NCBI RefSeq assembly: GCF_001020985.1
Contig: NZ_CP011542.1
Coordinates: 806,001 to 870,000, forward strand
Reading direction: 5' to 3'
Source: Corynebacterium mustelae
GTDB lineage: Bacteria; Actinomycetota; Actinomycetes; Mycobacteriales; Mycobacteriaceae
Length of the DNA stretch: 64,000 nt
Both the position numbers and the translations under genes were made by a program. Positions 9,976 to 19,649 of this stretch are shown one piece after another (positions within the stretch are counted from its first letter, which is position 1; each line of letters begins with the position of its first letter). The notes beneath the pieces are model-generated. The model was not told the origin of the DNA, searched no databases, and saw only the letters and a program-made list of their open reading frames with translations.

Positions 9976-9990
9976 TTACGTAAGCGTAAG
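9976..9990. promoter_or_regulatory. possible operator before the reductase/desaturase genes
   Basis: 8-bp palindrome TTACGTAA (9976-9983) overlapping a tandem CGTAAG CGTAAG (9979-9990), about 45 bp before the start codon. It could bind a regulator of the reductase-desaturase pair. There is no direct evidence. Confidence 0.3.
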
Positions 9991-10034
9991 CTACGGATCA
10001 GTAAGTTTTGGGTTCAAAAATAGCAAGGGCTTCC

Positions 10035-11099
10035 ATGACACATACAACCACTGACCGGCTAGCCGGGCTGCGTGGCCTCCTTAAACGCTTCACAACACCG
10101 CTGCTGCCGGACGACTACTCAGTGATGCTTAATCCACTATGGTCGACCCGGGAGTTACGTGGCACGATTAATTCCATACGCCGTGATGGTGAAATACTGC
10201 ATTTGGAAATAACACCGGGTTGGGGAATGCCAACCATGTTTGAGGCGGGGCAATATATCGGGATCGGAGTAGAGATTAATGGTCGCTATACCTGGCGTAG
10301 TTATTCGTTGACGAACACCCCTGGTCAACGCGATGGTCGGCTGTCCATTTCGGTTCGTCCGGTGGAAAAGGGCAAGCTATCAAATCACTTGGCAACCTCC
10401 ACACCAGCAGGAACCACGGTTCGTCTGGCTGCCCCGGCTGGTGATTTCTATTTGACGAATCCGCTGCCGAAGAAACTGGCATTCATCACGGCGGGCACGG
10501 GAATCACCCCGGTTATTTCGATGTTGCGCACGCTGGCGGAACGAAACCAGTTCGCGGAAACTGATGTTCAGTTGATCCACTCGGTGCATTCGGAGGCGGA
10601 CTCGTTCTTCGTCACGGAATTGCGCGAGCTTGAGCGCCAGCACCCGCAACTAAGCGTGCATATTCAAATCACTGCGGATGGCGGTCGGGTTACGGCGGAC
10701 AATATTGCGCAGTTCTGTCCAGATATCACCGAACGCACCGTGTATGCGTGCGGGCCGACGCAGATGCTGGACGATTTCCAAGAGTGGGGCAACAACAATG
10801 ACGTCCCTGTCCGGGTGGAGCGGTTCTCCTTTGAGCGGGATTCCGACGCCCAAGGCGGAACCATTGATTTCGGCAATGGGCGAACCGTTGAGGTTGACGG
10901 TGCCACTACTATCCTTGAGGCGGGGGAGAGCATCGGTGTGCAATTGCCTTTCGGTTGCCGAATGGGCATTTGTCACACCTGTACCCGCACTCTAGACAGA
11001 GGTAATGCGATCAACCTCGTTACTGGGGAAGAACACGAAGAAGGTGCGCGATTGCGTACTTGTGTATCAGTGGCTTCGGGCGATATTTGCGTGAGCTGA
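10035..11099 (+). CDS. ferredoxin reductase with C-terminal 2Fe-2S domain, desaturase partner
   Basis: About 354 aa. An FAD-binding domain (RSYSLTNTP, the RxYS-type flavin motif), an NAD(P)H-binding domain (FITAGTGITPVISMLR; YACGP) and a plant-type 2Fe-2S domain with CRMGICHTC and a final Cys in RTC are visible. Such proteins pass electrons from NADPH to a diiron acyl desaturase; the Mycobacterium counterpart Rv3230c pairs with DesA3 (family knowledge). The desaturase gene follows 167 bp downstream. ATG 10035 is chosen because AAGGG lies 5 bases upstream; the longer TTG start at 10008 has no ribosome site. Confidence 0.92.
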   Translation: MTHTTTDRLAGLRGLLKRFTTPLLPDDYSVMLNPLWSTRELRGTINSIRRDGEILHLEITPGWGMPTMFEAGQYIGIGVEINGRYTWRSYSLTNTPGQRDGRLSISVRPVEKGKLSNHLATSTPAGTTVRLAAPAGDFYLTNPLPKKLAFITAGTGITPVISMLRTLAERNQFAETDVQLIHSVHSEADSFFVTELRELERQHPQLSVHIQITADGGRVTADNIAQFCPDITERTVYACGPTQMLDDFQEWGNNNDVPVRVERFSFERDSDAQGGTIDFGNGRTVEVDGATTILEAGESIGVQLPFGCRMGICHTCTRTLDRGNAINLVTGEEHEEGARLRTCVSVASGDICVS

Positions 11100-11266
11100 G
11101 TTTAAACACCTGCTGATGGTTTTGCTGAGACCACAGCGATAAGCCCCATACGGTGTTGTTAGTGAAGCGCTTGCATAGCAGATGCAATCTGACGAGTAAA
11201 CAGTTATCCCAGTGATATCTCCTGGAAATAACTGACAGTGATTTTTAAAAGAAAGAGGCTTTTGAC

Positions 11267-12553
11267 ATGGCAATTGATAACATTCAGGCGTATTCTCACT
11301 TAACGGATCAAGATATTGAAGAAATTGGTGCGCGGTTAGACAAAATTAAAGCAGAGATCACCGATTCTCTCGGCGAAAAAGATGTGGCCTATATTAAAAA
11401 CCTCATTCGGCTGCAACGATCATTAGAGGTCGCGGGCCGGATTAGCTTGATGTTTTCTTCCAAGCGCAGTTTCTGGTGGGCAGGGGCAAGTTTGCTGAGT
11501 CTGTCGAAGATTTTGGAAAACCTTGAGATCGGGCACAACGTTTTGCATGGCCAATGGGATTGGATGAATGATCCGGAAATCCACTCAACTACATGGGAGT
11601 GGGATGTCGTGTGTCCATCGTCACAGTGGATGCATTCGCATAATTACATTCACCACACTTATACCAATGTCTTGGGAATGGATAGCGACGTCGGATACGG
11701 CGTATTACGTGTTACCCGTGATAAACGGTGGACACCGCTAAATGCGTTCCAGCCCGTCATTAATACTGTTTTGGCTTCGCTATTCCAATGGGCAGTGGGC
11801 TACTACGATGTTGAGCTTGGAAAGTTCATGGCAGGGCGAAAATCCTGGGCAGAAACTCAGGAGAAGTTTTGGGAAACTACCCGGAAGGCGGGTCGACAAA
11901 CCTTACGCGATTATGTGTTATTCCCCATACTGTCGGGCCGGAACTTCAAGTCCACTCTGGCTGCGAATGCGACGGCGAATTTCGTGCGGTCTGTATGGGC
12001 GTACGCGGTGATTTTCTGTGGGCATTTCCCAGATGAGGTAGAGACTTTTACTAAAGAACAGTTCAAGAATGAGGATCATAACCAGTGGTATCTGCGGCAG
12101 ATGCTGGGCAGCGCCAACTTCCACGGCGGTAAAATCCTCACCATTTTGTCGGGTAATTTGAACTACCAGATCGAGCACCACTTATTCCCGGACATGCCGT
12201 CGAACCGGCTTGCTGAGGCGGGCGAAAAAGTGCGTGCGTTGTGCGTCGAATACGATCTGCCGTACAACGTTGATTCTTTCCCTGTGCAGCTGTTTAAGGT
12301 GCAAAAGACCTTGCTTAAGCTGACACTGCCGAATAAGTACTTGGTTGCCGATCCGGACAATGCGCCGGAGGTGCGCTCTAACCGCGCGTTTACCAAATAT
12401 CCCAGCGTCGAAATGCAATTGCATAGTGGTGAACACGATGGTATGCGTCGTGGTCTGAAAACTGGGTTGAAGTTGCTCAAAGAGTTGCGGCCAACTGCGA
12501 TGGATGTGATCATGCATTTTTCTGGCCGCACCCCGAAGCGCCTCGCCCGTTAG
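11267..12553 (+). CDS. membrane fatty acid desaturase (DesA3-like)
   Basis: 428-aa membrane-bound diiron desaturase. The three histidine boxes are seen: HNVLH (about residue 90), HNYIHH (about residue 126) and the late IEHHLFPDMP (about residue 302). It probably introduces a cis double bond (delta-9 type) into stearoyl/palmitoyl-CoA, using electrons from the neighbouring reductase. AAAGAGG precedes the ATG at normal distance. Its last about 65 codons and its terminator are repeated at 20700-20945, on the far side of the 8.3-kb insert. Confidence 0.93.
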   Translation: MAIDNIQAYSHLTDQDIEEIGARLDKIKAEITDSLGEKDVAYIKNLIRLQRSLEVAGRISLMFSSKRSFWWAGASLLSLSKILENLEIGHNVLHGQWDWMNDPEIHSTTWEWDVVCPSSQWMHSHNYIHHTYTNVLGMDSDVGYGVLRVTRDKRWTPLNAFQPVINTVLASLFQWAVGYYDVELGKFMAGRKSWAETQEKFWETTRKAGRQTLRDYVLFPILSGRNFKSTLAANATANFVRSVWAYAVIFCGHFPDEVETFTKEQFKNEDHNQWYLRQMLGSANFHGGKILTILSGNLNYQIEHHLFPDMPSNRLAEAGEKVRALCVEYDLPYNVDSFPVQLFKVQKTLLKLTLPNKYLVADPDNAPEVRSNRAFTKYPSVEMQLHSGEHDGMRRGLKTGLKLLKELRPTAMDVIMHFSGRTPKRLAR

Positions 12554-12606
12554 GAAACGGCTAGACCTTCCACAAACCCACCTGAGGAATGAATACCCCA
12601 GGTGGG
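12359..12606 (+). repeat. direct repeat 2, left copy (desaturase 3' end + terminator)
   Basis: About 247 bp repeated at 20700-20945. I count six substitutions and one single-T deletion in the right copy. The left copy is inside the intact desaturase gene. Confidence 0.97.
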
Positions 12607-12612
12607 TTTTGA
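12574..12612 (+). terminator. desaturase terminator
   Basis: Perfect stem AAACCCACCTG (12574-12584) / CAGGTGGGTTT (12599-12609) with a T-run. It is part of direct repeat 2. Confidence 0.88.
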
Positions 12613-12750
12613 CCTGAGTTGCACAGTGGTTTGTGGTTTTTGGGTGTGAGTAAACTGTAGTTTTAGGATATTTTCGGTGGTCTTGGATGAGGCGATGGTA
12701 TGGCACAACCGCCAGCTAGAAGAATGCTTCCCCGCCCTCCTCTTGTTGCG

Positions 12751-15700
12751 TTATTTTACGCCGAAAACCTCCACCAACTCGCGCGCCTTCGTCACCGCCG
12801 CCGTTTTCTTTTTCTGGCCAGCAATAATCTTAAGCGGGTTCCACGAAGTTTCCGGAATGAACCCAGCTTCAGTAGCAGCCTTCAGCACAGCTGAATCCTC
12901 GGCGATTGCATCGAGCACCTTACCTAACCACTTTGCCGGCGGGTGTTGCTGCTGACTATCTGTCGCCGCCTTCGCAAGTGATTCCGTTAACAACGGCCAC
13001 AACACAGGAAGGGTTTCCTTCGCCCGCAGCAGTTTCAATGCCTGAGTGGGAGCCCACAGTTCCTCTTGTAAAAGGGCGTGGATGCTTCGCGCAACCACTT
13101 GGGCGCAAAACATGCGGTTAATGAGGAATCTCTCCATGCACCAGAGGGCGTTTTTCGCCCGACTCCCAGAATGCATCATTCCAAAGAGGATGTAGGCGGT
13201 GGAGGTAAACATGGGCAATGGGGAGGAGTTGTATCGCCACCGCTGAGCAGGCTGGTGGTCGAGAACCCACGAGTCGCCATCCCACCACATATGGAAGTAG
13301 CCTCGGGATTCCTCACCGCGGTAGCACTCCACCCTATAGAAGCCGTGGGATGGGTAGGAGTCGAAGTCCCAGAGATCAGCCTCAAAGCTCAACGAGGGAT
13401 AGGTGCTGCTGCGCAGGCCAACCGTGACGGCAGAAGGGCCCGAGTGTGCGTGGGTGAGGAAGAACTGGTCGAGAGAGTCGTCAATGAACTCCGGTGCGGA
13501 AACCTCCCAGGCGCTCAGATCAACCGTGGGAGACGCTACGGCTTTAGGCTCGGAAGAATCCTCAGAAGTATCCCGGGCAGAATCTCCGGTTGTGGATGGT
13601 GGCAGGATTTCCACCGCTACTCGGGCTGCGACGCTCGTCTTGTTGGAGCCTTTCATGGCGGCGAACCTGCGCAAGTTCGAAACATGGGCGGCAGAGGCGG
13701 GGGCTGCGCCTTTTTCGATTGCGTGGGTGACACTCGGGGCAAGATCAGCCATCGCTTGGGCCAGTTCCGCAGTCTTCGCTGTTGATTTGGTCGACTGCGC
13801 CAACATGGCGTCGAGAAGCGGCCACGCCACCGCAAGCATTCCCATATCGGCAAGGTCTAAGGCAACTGTTGCCATCCCCGCGAAGTTTTTTGTTGCGTCC
13901 CAGTACCAGTCAAGGTACTGTGGGTCAGCCACCCCAGGTAGAAGCAGGCCCCGCGCCCACGCATCCGAAATCGCCTGGTAGGCAAGGGTGAGTCCGCCCT
14001 TCTTGGTGGGGCGCGCCAAACCAATCAGGTTCATGGCGGTGGCCGGACCCAGCGGTGCGGCACTGCGTGCAACTTGCCGCGCCAGCAATCCTTGGTCAGT
14101 GTCTTTGGCCTGGGGTGAGTGCTGAAGTCTTCTCCAAACCGCATCACCCCACCGTGGTGCCGCCGCGGGATTGATGTCGCACCATTTACTTTCCTGGGTG
14201 ATGTCGTGGGGGAAGCGTACTAGTGATGTTGGTGTTTCCACCTTTTCTGAACTGTAGATTCCAGAGTAACAACCCGACTCAGAATCTTTGACCAGTTGTG
14301 GCACACGAAAAGGGTCTGTGAGGTAATCGGCGAGGATTTCCCCCGCGGTGCGTTCCGTTGGCTGGCTGAAAGTATGGATAACGGGGACGGAATAGCCACG
14401 TGCCCGCTTCGCCGCCGCGGAAATATCAAGCCCATCGAGGTTGAGGCGGGTCAGCGCTACCATGAGATCAGCGCACAGGATGCTTGCCCCGTGCTGGTTG
14501 TAGGCTTCAAGGCGGTGAAGAAGATCCTCGAAATCGATGCTGAGATCCACGTAACTAGGCTCCGACACAATACAGGGGACCTTCCCCATGACCCACTCCA
14601 AGTAGTAGTCGCGGCGCCACAACACGTGATGTGGCCGCCCATCAAAAACAAAATTTTCTACATCCGTGCGCATGTTCAACGCGAATAGTTTGTGGTTTCC
14701 GATGACTTTTTTCACACGTTTCGCCGCTTCAGGGTCTTCGAACGCAAGGTGGGCATAGGCCACCACACACTGTTCAGACTCGGTGGTCACGAGGTCCATC
14801 GGTGCGTCACCAAAGGAGTCTTCTCGAGCGTAATCGCTGTTTGTGAGTGCTTCGATCAACGCATCATAGGTGGGTTCCATCCGCACAAACCGCGGCAGCT
14901 CCCACAGCTTCGGCGTTGGATTCCACGGGTACAACTTGCCCTCGTCGCTTGTCGACGCCGCTACATCAACACCCCACTGCGCAACGAGTCCTGCGGCAAT
15001 GTCCGCAACCTTTTTATCGCTACTTGCGGCAAGCTCCGATACGCGCTGCGCCAGCACTGTGCGTCCATCCGCGGGAATATCAGTGCGTTTCTTAATGACG
15101 GTAAGCACATCCCGCTGTCCCTTCAACGTGGTCACATACAACATAGGAAGCGCAGCGGCCCCCAACTCCTCAGCGGGAACACAACCAATCAGGCGAAGCC
15201 CCAGTACATCAACGAGCTTCGGATCCGCACCCGCCACAATTCCACCGATGGCCTCACGGTGTGCCACAATGTCGTTGTCCGTGAGATGTAAATCCTCACA
15301 CAGCATGCTCACCATGCGCAGACGCTGCTTGGGGCGGGTAGCAGCATCTAGACCCCGAATTGCCAAAGCCACCGCTGTGTCGCGGGTGATCAGGTCGCGG
15401 GTGGCAGCCTCAACAATGGCGTAGCCGAACGCATTCCACATCTGTGCACCCTCCTGGGTGCACAGATCGAAGTGCTCGGCGAACGTGGGCAGCAGTTCCT
15501 TCCACTGCGGAAGCTGATTTTTTGGTGCCCGGATCGTAGCCTCCCGAACACCCATGTTTTTAGCCGCACACAACGCCCAGGCTTCCGCATAGTTAATGTG
15601 GGCGGGGATTCCCAGATCCGGGAAATGCTGTGTGACTAGAAAGAAAACGGAGAAAGTGAACTCGTCTTCGGAGTCTGCTTCCATGCCATCAAAGTCACGG

Positions 15701-16071
15701 TAACGCAACGCCTCACGGATGAACCGTTCGGCATAATCCTTGCCGTTGAGCGCTACAAGCTCCGCGATAAGCCGGTAGTCTGGGCTGTGACCATGACGCC
15801 GAAAAAGGGTGATCACACGCTTGGGTGAAACCCCCAACCGCAGTGCGAAAAGCTGCATCATGTAGGGGCTAATACCTCCCAGATCGCCCGCGGGGTTTCC
15901 GTCTGGGCCGTAATCGGTGACACTCCATTCACCACTGCTAAGCCCTCGCTTCGCCGCCGCCTGCTGCTTGCTTGAGCCCACGCTCAACGAGGGAGTATCT
16001 TTCGGCTGGGCATTCGTCCAACCAAGCTCGTGAAACAGTGCTACTGCCTGGGGAAGTTCCTTATGAGCCAT
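12751..16071 (-). CDS. giant uncharacterised protein, paralogue B
   Basis: 1106-aa, soluble-looking protein without signal peptide or membrane segment. It starts MAHKELPQAVALFHELGW and ends in a Lys-rich helix (GQKKKTAAVTKARELVEVF). The body looks like alpha-helical repeats. A Pro/Trp motif YPWNPTPKLWELPRF lies near residue 395. Overall style recalls large actinobacterial proteins of the DUF6493 type, but I cannot confirm this. It is an ancient paralogue of the gene just upstream: shared stretches include LPMLYVTTLKGQRD, AMNLI and the C-terminal motif. Its ATG lies inside the 3' end of that gene (11-bp overlap) and a ribosome-like AAAAGGAC sits about 8 bases before it, so the pair is one operon with coupled translation. 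Confidence 0.85.
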   Translation of the reverse strand: MAHKELPQAVALFHELGWTNAQPKDTPSLSVGSSKQQAAAKRGLSSGEWSVTDYGPDGNPAGDLGGISPYMMQLFALRLGVSPKRVITLFRRHGHSPDYRLIAELVALNGKDYAERFIREALRYRDFDGMEADSEDEFTFSVFFLVTQHFPDLGIPAHINYAEAWALCAAKNMGVREATIRAPKNQLPQWKELLPTFAEHFDLCTQEGAQMWNAFGYAIVEAATRDLITRDTAVALAIRGLDAATRPKQRLRMVSMLCEDLHLTDNDIVAHREAIGGIVAGADPKLVDVLGLRLIGCVPAEELGAAALPMLYVTTLKGQRDVLTVIKKRTDIPADGRTVLAQRVSELAASSDKKVADIAAGLVAQWGVDVAASTSDEGKLYPWNPTPKLWELPRFVRMEPTYDALIEALTNSDYAREDSFGDAPMDLVTTESEQCVVAYAHLAFEDPEAAKRVKKVIGNHKLFALNMRTDVENFVFDGRPHHVLWRRDYYLEWVMGKVPCIVSEPSYVDLSIDFEDLLHRLEAYNQHGASILCADLMVALTRLNLDGLDISAAAKRARGYSVPVIHTFSQPTERTAGEILADYLTDPFRVPQLVKDSESGCYSGIYSSEKVETPTSLVRFPHDITQESKWCDINPAAAPRWGDAVWRRLQHSPQAKDTDQGLLARQVARSAAPLGPATAMNLIGLARPTKKGGLTLAYQAISDAWARGLLLPGVADPQYLDWYWDATKNFAGMATVALDLADMGMLAVAWPLLDAMLAQSTKSTAKTAELAQAMADLAPSVTHAIEKGAAPASAAHVSNLRRFAAMKGSNKTSVAARVAVEILPPSTTGDSARDTSEDSSEPKAVASPTVDLSAWEVSAPEFIDDSLDQFFLTHAHSGPSAVTVGLRSSTYPSLSFEADLWDFDSYPSHGFYRVECYRGEESRGYFHMWWDGDSWVLDHQPAQRWRYNSSPLPMFTSTAYILFGMMHSGSRAKNALWCMERFLINRMFCAQVVARSIHALLQEELWAPTQALKLLRAKETLPVLWPLLTESLAKAATDSQQQHPPAKWLGKVLDAIAEDSAVLKAATEAGFIPETSWNPLKIIAGQKKKTAAVTKARELVEVFGVK

Positions 16072-19000
16072 GAGTATTGTCCTTTTCTACGAACTGTTCG
16101 CTTAAGGTTTGGGCTTTCTTCACCGCCGCAGTTTTCTTCTTCTGTGCTGCAATAAACGATAAGGGCTTCCACGCTTCGGTGGGAATGTGCCCAGCGGCGG
16201 TAGCCGCGCCCAAAATAGCGGAATGGGCAACGCACGTGTCAAGGACTTTGCCCAACCATTGTGGTGCAGTACCACCTGTTTCCAAGGTACGTGCGCCAGC
16301 CCCAAGACATTCGGTGAGGACCGGCCACAGATAGTGCAGGTAGATGGGGGTTTTCAGCATGCCAAGAATGTGGATAGGGGTGAATAACTCAACACCAGCG
16401 AGTGTGTGCATGGCCTTATTAACAGCGTCGGCGGAAATCATTCCCTTATCAAGGAAAAACTTTAATGCACTCGAACTGGTTTTCTTCGACGTGAGCGCTG
16501 CCAACAAAGCAAACACCACGGTGGTGGTCAGCCTATGGGCCTCCTCCGGGAAGCCCGCGGTGGATTTTTCCTGAACCTCCCAGTGATCATTCAGCCACCT
16601 CGCGTACACATAGTAGCCGGTGGGGAAACCATCATCCGTGAACAAAGTAAGCTCTTGTAAATCGAGGAAAGCCCCCAGATCAAACGTCTTAACATAGCAC
16701 GGTGTATGGCTGACCAGCGGGATCGCATCGTGATCGGGAAACTCCACCACAACACGGAAATCATCCACATCGCTGTTTATAAACATCAGGCTGCACTCAG
16801 CGTCATCGCGAACAACCTGGGCAGCAGGCTCCAGCCACGCCCCCAAATCAACCTGAGCGAAAACTTCACTGGCTTCTGCACTCACCGCACGTGTCTTAGC
16901 CGGCAGCAACCTGACAGCCTGTTTCGCCACCGTTGCAGCTTTCGTCTTCTTTGTCAACGCCGCATAGTGACGCAGACCAGGTACATTCGCAGCCTCCCTT
17001 GGGGCAGTACCTACCTCAATCGCATGGGCAACCGACGGAGCAAGATCACACATCGCCTGCACAACCGCCGCAACCCGCGTCGTGGCGAACGAAGCAGAAA
17101 CCGTGTGCACCAAAATCGCGTCCAACAACGGCCACGCCACCGAAAGCATACCTTGATCAGCCAAATCAAGACATACTTCCGCCAAACGGCCGTAAGCTGA
17201 ACTCGCCGGATCCCAACACAAGAACGCCGGATCGGCAACCCCCGGGCGCAGAAGCCCCCGTCCCCACGCATCACGGACAGCACCATGCGCAAGCTCCAAC
17301 CCACCCTTCGTAGTTGGCTGGAGCATCGCAATCAGATTCATGGCCGCACCAGGCCCCAATGGGGCATGACTTCTAGCTGCCTGATGCGCCAAAGCACCCT
17401 CAAAACCCGCCGTGGCCGACCTATCAAAACACAAATCGGTCCACACAACATCACCCCACCGCGGGGCAACAGCCGAACTCAAACCCCCATTATTACAGCT
17501 CGCCACAAGAAAATCCGGCACATCTGACACACTCGCAGGCGAGAGCATAGGCGCAGGACGATACAAATTCCTCTGCTCCCACTTCCACTGTGTCAACCGC
17601 ACCTCAAGTGCGGGCTCCTCATAAGGGTCAGCGAGAAAATCCGCCACAATCTCCCCAGCACACCTCGGCGGCGCGGTGTCATCACGCGGCAAAACCGGAA
17701 CATTCAACGCACGAGCCTCAACCTGGGCGCTTGCAACATCAAGCCCACTGCGATCGAGCCGAGACAAAGCGAGGGTGAGGTCGGCGTCACGAACCTGAGC
17801 ACCCGCCCGCGCGTAAGCATGAAGGCGGTCGATGAGGTCGTCGAAAAGAATGCTGAAGTCGACGAAGCTGGGTTCGGAGAGAACACACGGCAGCTCGCCC
17901 AATGAATGCTGGATCTGAAAATTGCGTACCGACACGGGGTGCTGGGTGGCGAGGAATTCCTTGTTTGCTAGTGGGGTGGGGGAGTCGGGGATGCTCATCC
18001 ACCACGGAACATCCCGCTTCAGTGACTCTGAGAGCCTTTGTGCCGCCTCAGGGTCGGTGGCAGCAAGCTCGGTGAATGCGAGGAAACACTGTTCAACTTC
18101 GATCGCCGTGATCACCGATGTGATGGGGAAATTGTGCAACAGTTCGACGATCGCATCACAGGTAGGGTCGATCCGTTCAAAGCGGGGCAGCTCCCACACA
18201 TCAGGGGTGGGGTTCCAGGGATAGAACGCAGCATCGCTTATCGTCGCAGCCTCAACACCCAACCCCCATGCTTCAAGCAGCTTACTAGCCAAGACCGCAA
18301 CCTTCTGATCCGTGCTCAAGGCCAGCTCCTGGATTCGCGGCGTGAGAAGCGCGTGGACAGCTGGGCCAACATCGGTGCGTTTCTTCAACGCCGTGAGCAG
18401 ATCACGCTGCCCCTTAAGCGTAGTCACATACAACATCGGTAGCGCACAATCCGCCAGCGCCTCCGCTGGGGCCACAGCAAGAACATGCAGGCCGAGGGCT
18501 GAAATGAGGCGGGGTTCGGCGGCGGCTAAAACCCCGGAGATTAGCGGAATATTCGCAGCGATTTCCGCATCAGTAACCTTCAGCTCTTTCATCAGCAATT
18601 CTGCCATACGAAGCCGCTGACCAGGCCTGACCGCAGCCCCCAAGGCGGAAAACGCGGCCGTGACCACGGCGTCACGCTCAACGAGACCACGGTGATAAGC
18701 ACAAACGGCGACATGGCCAAGCTGATCCCACAAAGGTAGTCCCTGCTCAAAACAGGCGTGAAGATGCTCACCCACGGTGGGGAGAATATCGTCGAGGGTG
18801 GGGGTGAGGTGCGTATCCCCCTCAAGAGCGTGGCTTTCCGGGATCATTGCGTGCGCTGCAAGAAACGACCATGTGAGTAAGTAGTTTTCGTGCCGCGGAA
18901 TAGCGATGGTGGGATAGTTTTCTGCAACGAGGAAGAAACTGACAACGTTGAATTCATCCGGGTGATCCAACCATGACCCCCGAATATCTATTTCTTTCGC

Positions 19001-19387
19001 CGCCTCTTCAATGAATTTCAGCTGGTAGTCAAGATCGTAGGTGCGAATGAGCGCCGCTATTTCGCGGTGGTGGCTTCGCCCACCCACATGGTATTTGAAG
19101 TTGGTGCCGTAGGTGCGCAGTAAGCTCACGACTCGGCTGGGTGCCACTGTAAGGCGCAGGGCAAAAAGTGTGAGAAGGAAGGGGTTAACATGCCCGATGT
19201 GGGTGGTGTCTTCGTAGGGGTAGGTGGAGGATTCGATGATCCAGCGGCCACTACTAAGACCGCGGCGGGCACGCTGCTGCTGATCTTCATCACCCACAGG
19301 CAGTGAATCAAGGACATTTGGCTTCGCGTTTTCCCACCCCAACTCGCGGAAAAGCGAAACGGCGAACGCCAAATCTTTATGAGCCAT
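16061..19387 (-). CDS. giant uncharacterised protein, paralogue A
   Basis: 1108 aa, first gene of the two-gene operon. It starts MAHKDLAFAVSLFRELGWEN and shares the domain plan of paralogue B along the full length: LFALRL near residue 72, CALPMLYVTTLKGQRD, YPWNPTPDVWELPRFERI, RWGDVVW, AMNLIAMLQPTTKGG and IAAQKKKTAAVKKAQ at the C-terminus. No catalytic motif is evident. Scattered helices with Leu/Ala pattern suggest a HEAT-like solenoid, which is inference. AGAGG lies about 9 bases before the ATG. The promoter region is shared with the divergent kinase gene. A DUF6493-like relationship is possible but unproven. Confidence 0.85.
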   Translation of the reverse strand: MAHKDLAFAVSLFRELGWENAKPNVLDSLPVGDEDQQQRARRGLSSGRWIIESSTYPYEDTTHIGHVNPFLLTLFALRLTVAPSRVVSLLRTYGTNFKYHVGGRSHHREIAALIRTYDLDYQLKFIEEAAKEIDIRGSWLDHPDEFNVVSFFLVAENYPTIAIPRHENYLLTWSFLAAHAMIPESHALEGDTHLTPTLDDILPTVGEHLHACFEQGLPLWDQLGHVAVCAYHRGLVERDAVVTAAFSALGAAVRPGQRLRMAELLMKELKVTDAEIAANIPLISGVLAAAEPRLISALGLHVLAVAPAEALADCALPMLYVTTLKGQRDLLTALKKRTDVGPAVHALLTPRIQELALSTDQKVAVLASKLLEAWGLGVEAATISDAAFYPWNPTPDVWELPRFERIDPTCDAIVELLHNFPITSVITAIEVEQCFLAFTELAATDPEAAQRLSESLKRDVPWWMSIPDSPTPLANKEFLATQHPVSVRNFQIQHSLGELPCVLSEPSFVDFSILFDDLIDRLHAYARAGAQVRDADLTLALSRLDRSGLDVASAQVEARALNVPVLPRDDTAPPRCAGEIVADFLADPYEEPALEVRLTQWKWEQRNLYRPAPMLSPASVSDVPDFLVASCNNGGLSSAVAPRWGDVVWTDLCFDRSATAGFEGALAHQAARSHAPLGPGAAMNLIAMLQPTTKGGLELAHGAVRDAWGRGLLRPGVADPAFLCWDPASSAYGRLAEVCLDLADQGMLSVAWPLLDAILVHTVSASFATTRVAAVVQAMCDLAPSVAHAIEVGTAPREAANVPGLRHYAALTKKTKAATVAKQAVRLLPAKTRAVSAEASEVFAQVDLGAWLEPAAQVVRDDAECSLMFINSDVDDFRVVVEFPDHDAIPLVSHTPCYVKTFDLGAFLDLQELTLFTDDGFPTGYYVYARWLNDHWEVQEKSTAGFPEEAHRLTTTVVFALLAALTSKKTSSSALKFFLDKGMISADAVNKAMHTLAGVELFTPIHILGMLKTPIYLHYLWPVLTECLGAGARTLETGGTAPQWLGKVLDTCVAHSAILGAATAAGHIPTEAWKPLSFIAAQKKKTAAVKKAQTLSEQFVEKDNTHGS

Positions 19388-19649
19388 GTTGGTCTACCTC
19401 TCATGAAAACCGGGGTGCTTAGTGAGCACTAAAAGAGTATTTCAGATGGGTCTAACATGGGGTGCGAAAAGCGAACATTGTATCTAAAACGATACGAAAA
19501 CTATGGATTTCCTCAAGGCTAGGCAACGCGTTACTGCGAGGTAAATTATTGCCGTATCTTTTAAGGAAGTCACCCAGAGTCAGTCCCTAATACCACAGTG
19601 GTTTGGGAGGATTGTTCTAATGGAATGACAGTTAAAACAGGGGAAGCCC
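19388..19649. promoter_or_regulatory. divergent promoter region on the insert
   Basis: 262 bp between the giant-protein operon and the kinase gene. It contains the short inverted repeat GTATC (19480-19484) / GATAC (19491-19495), a possible operator. No gene is seen. Confidence 0.35.

Noticed and set aside
13078..13785. 235-codon open frame antisense to the giant paralogue B
   Set aside because: The minus-strand gene is clearly coding (paralogue conserved); the plus frame is its shadow.
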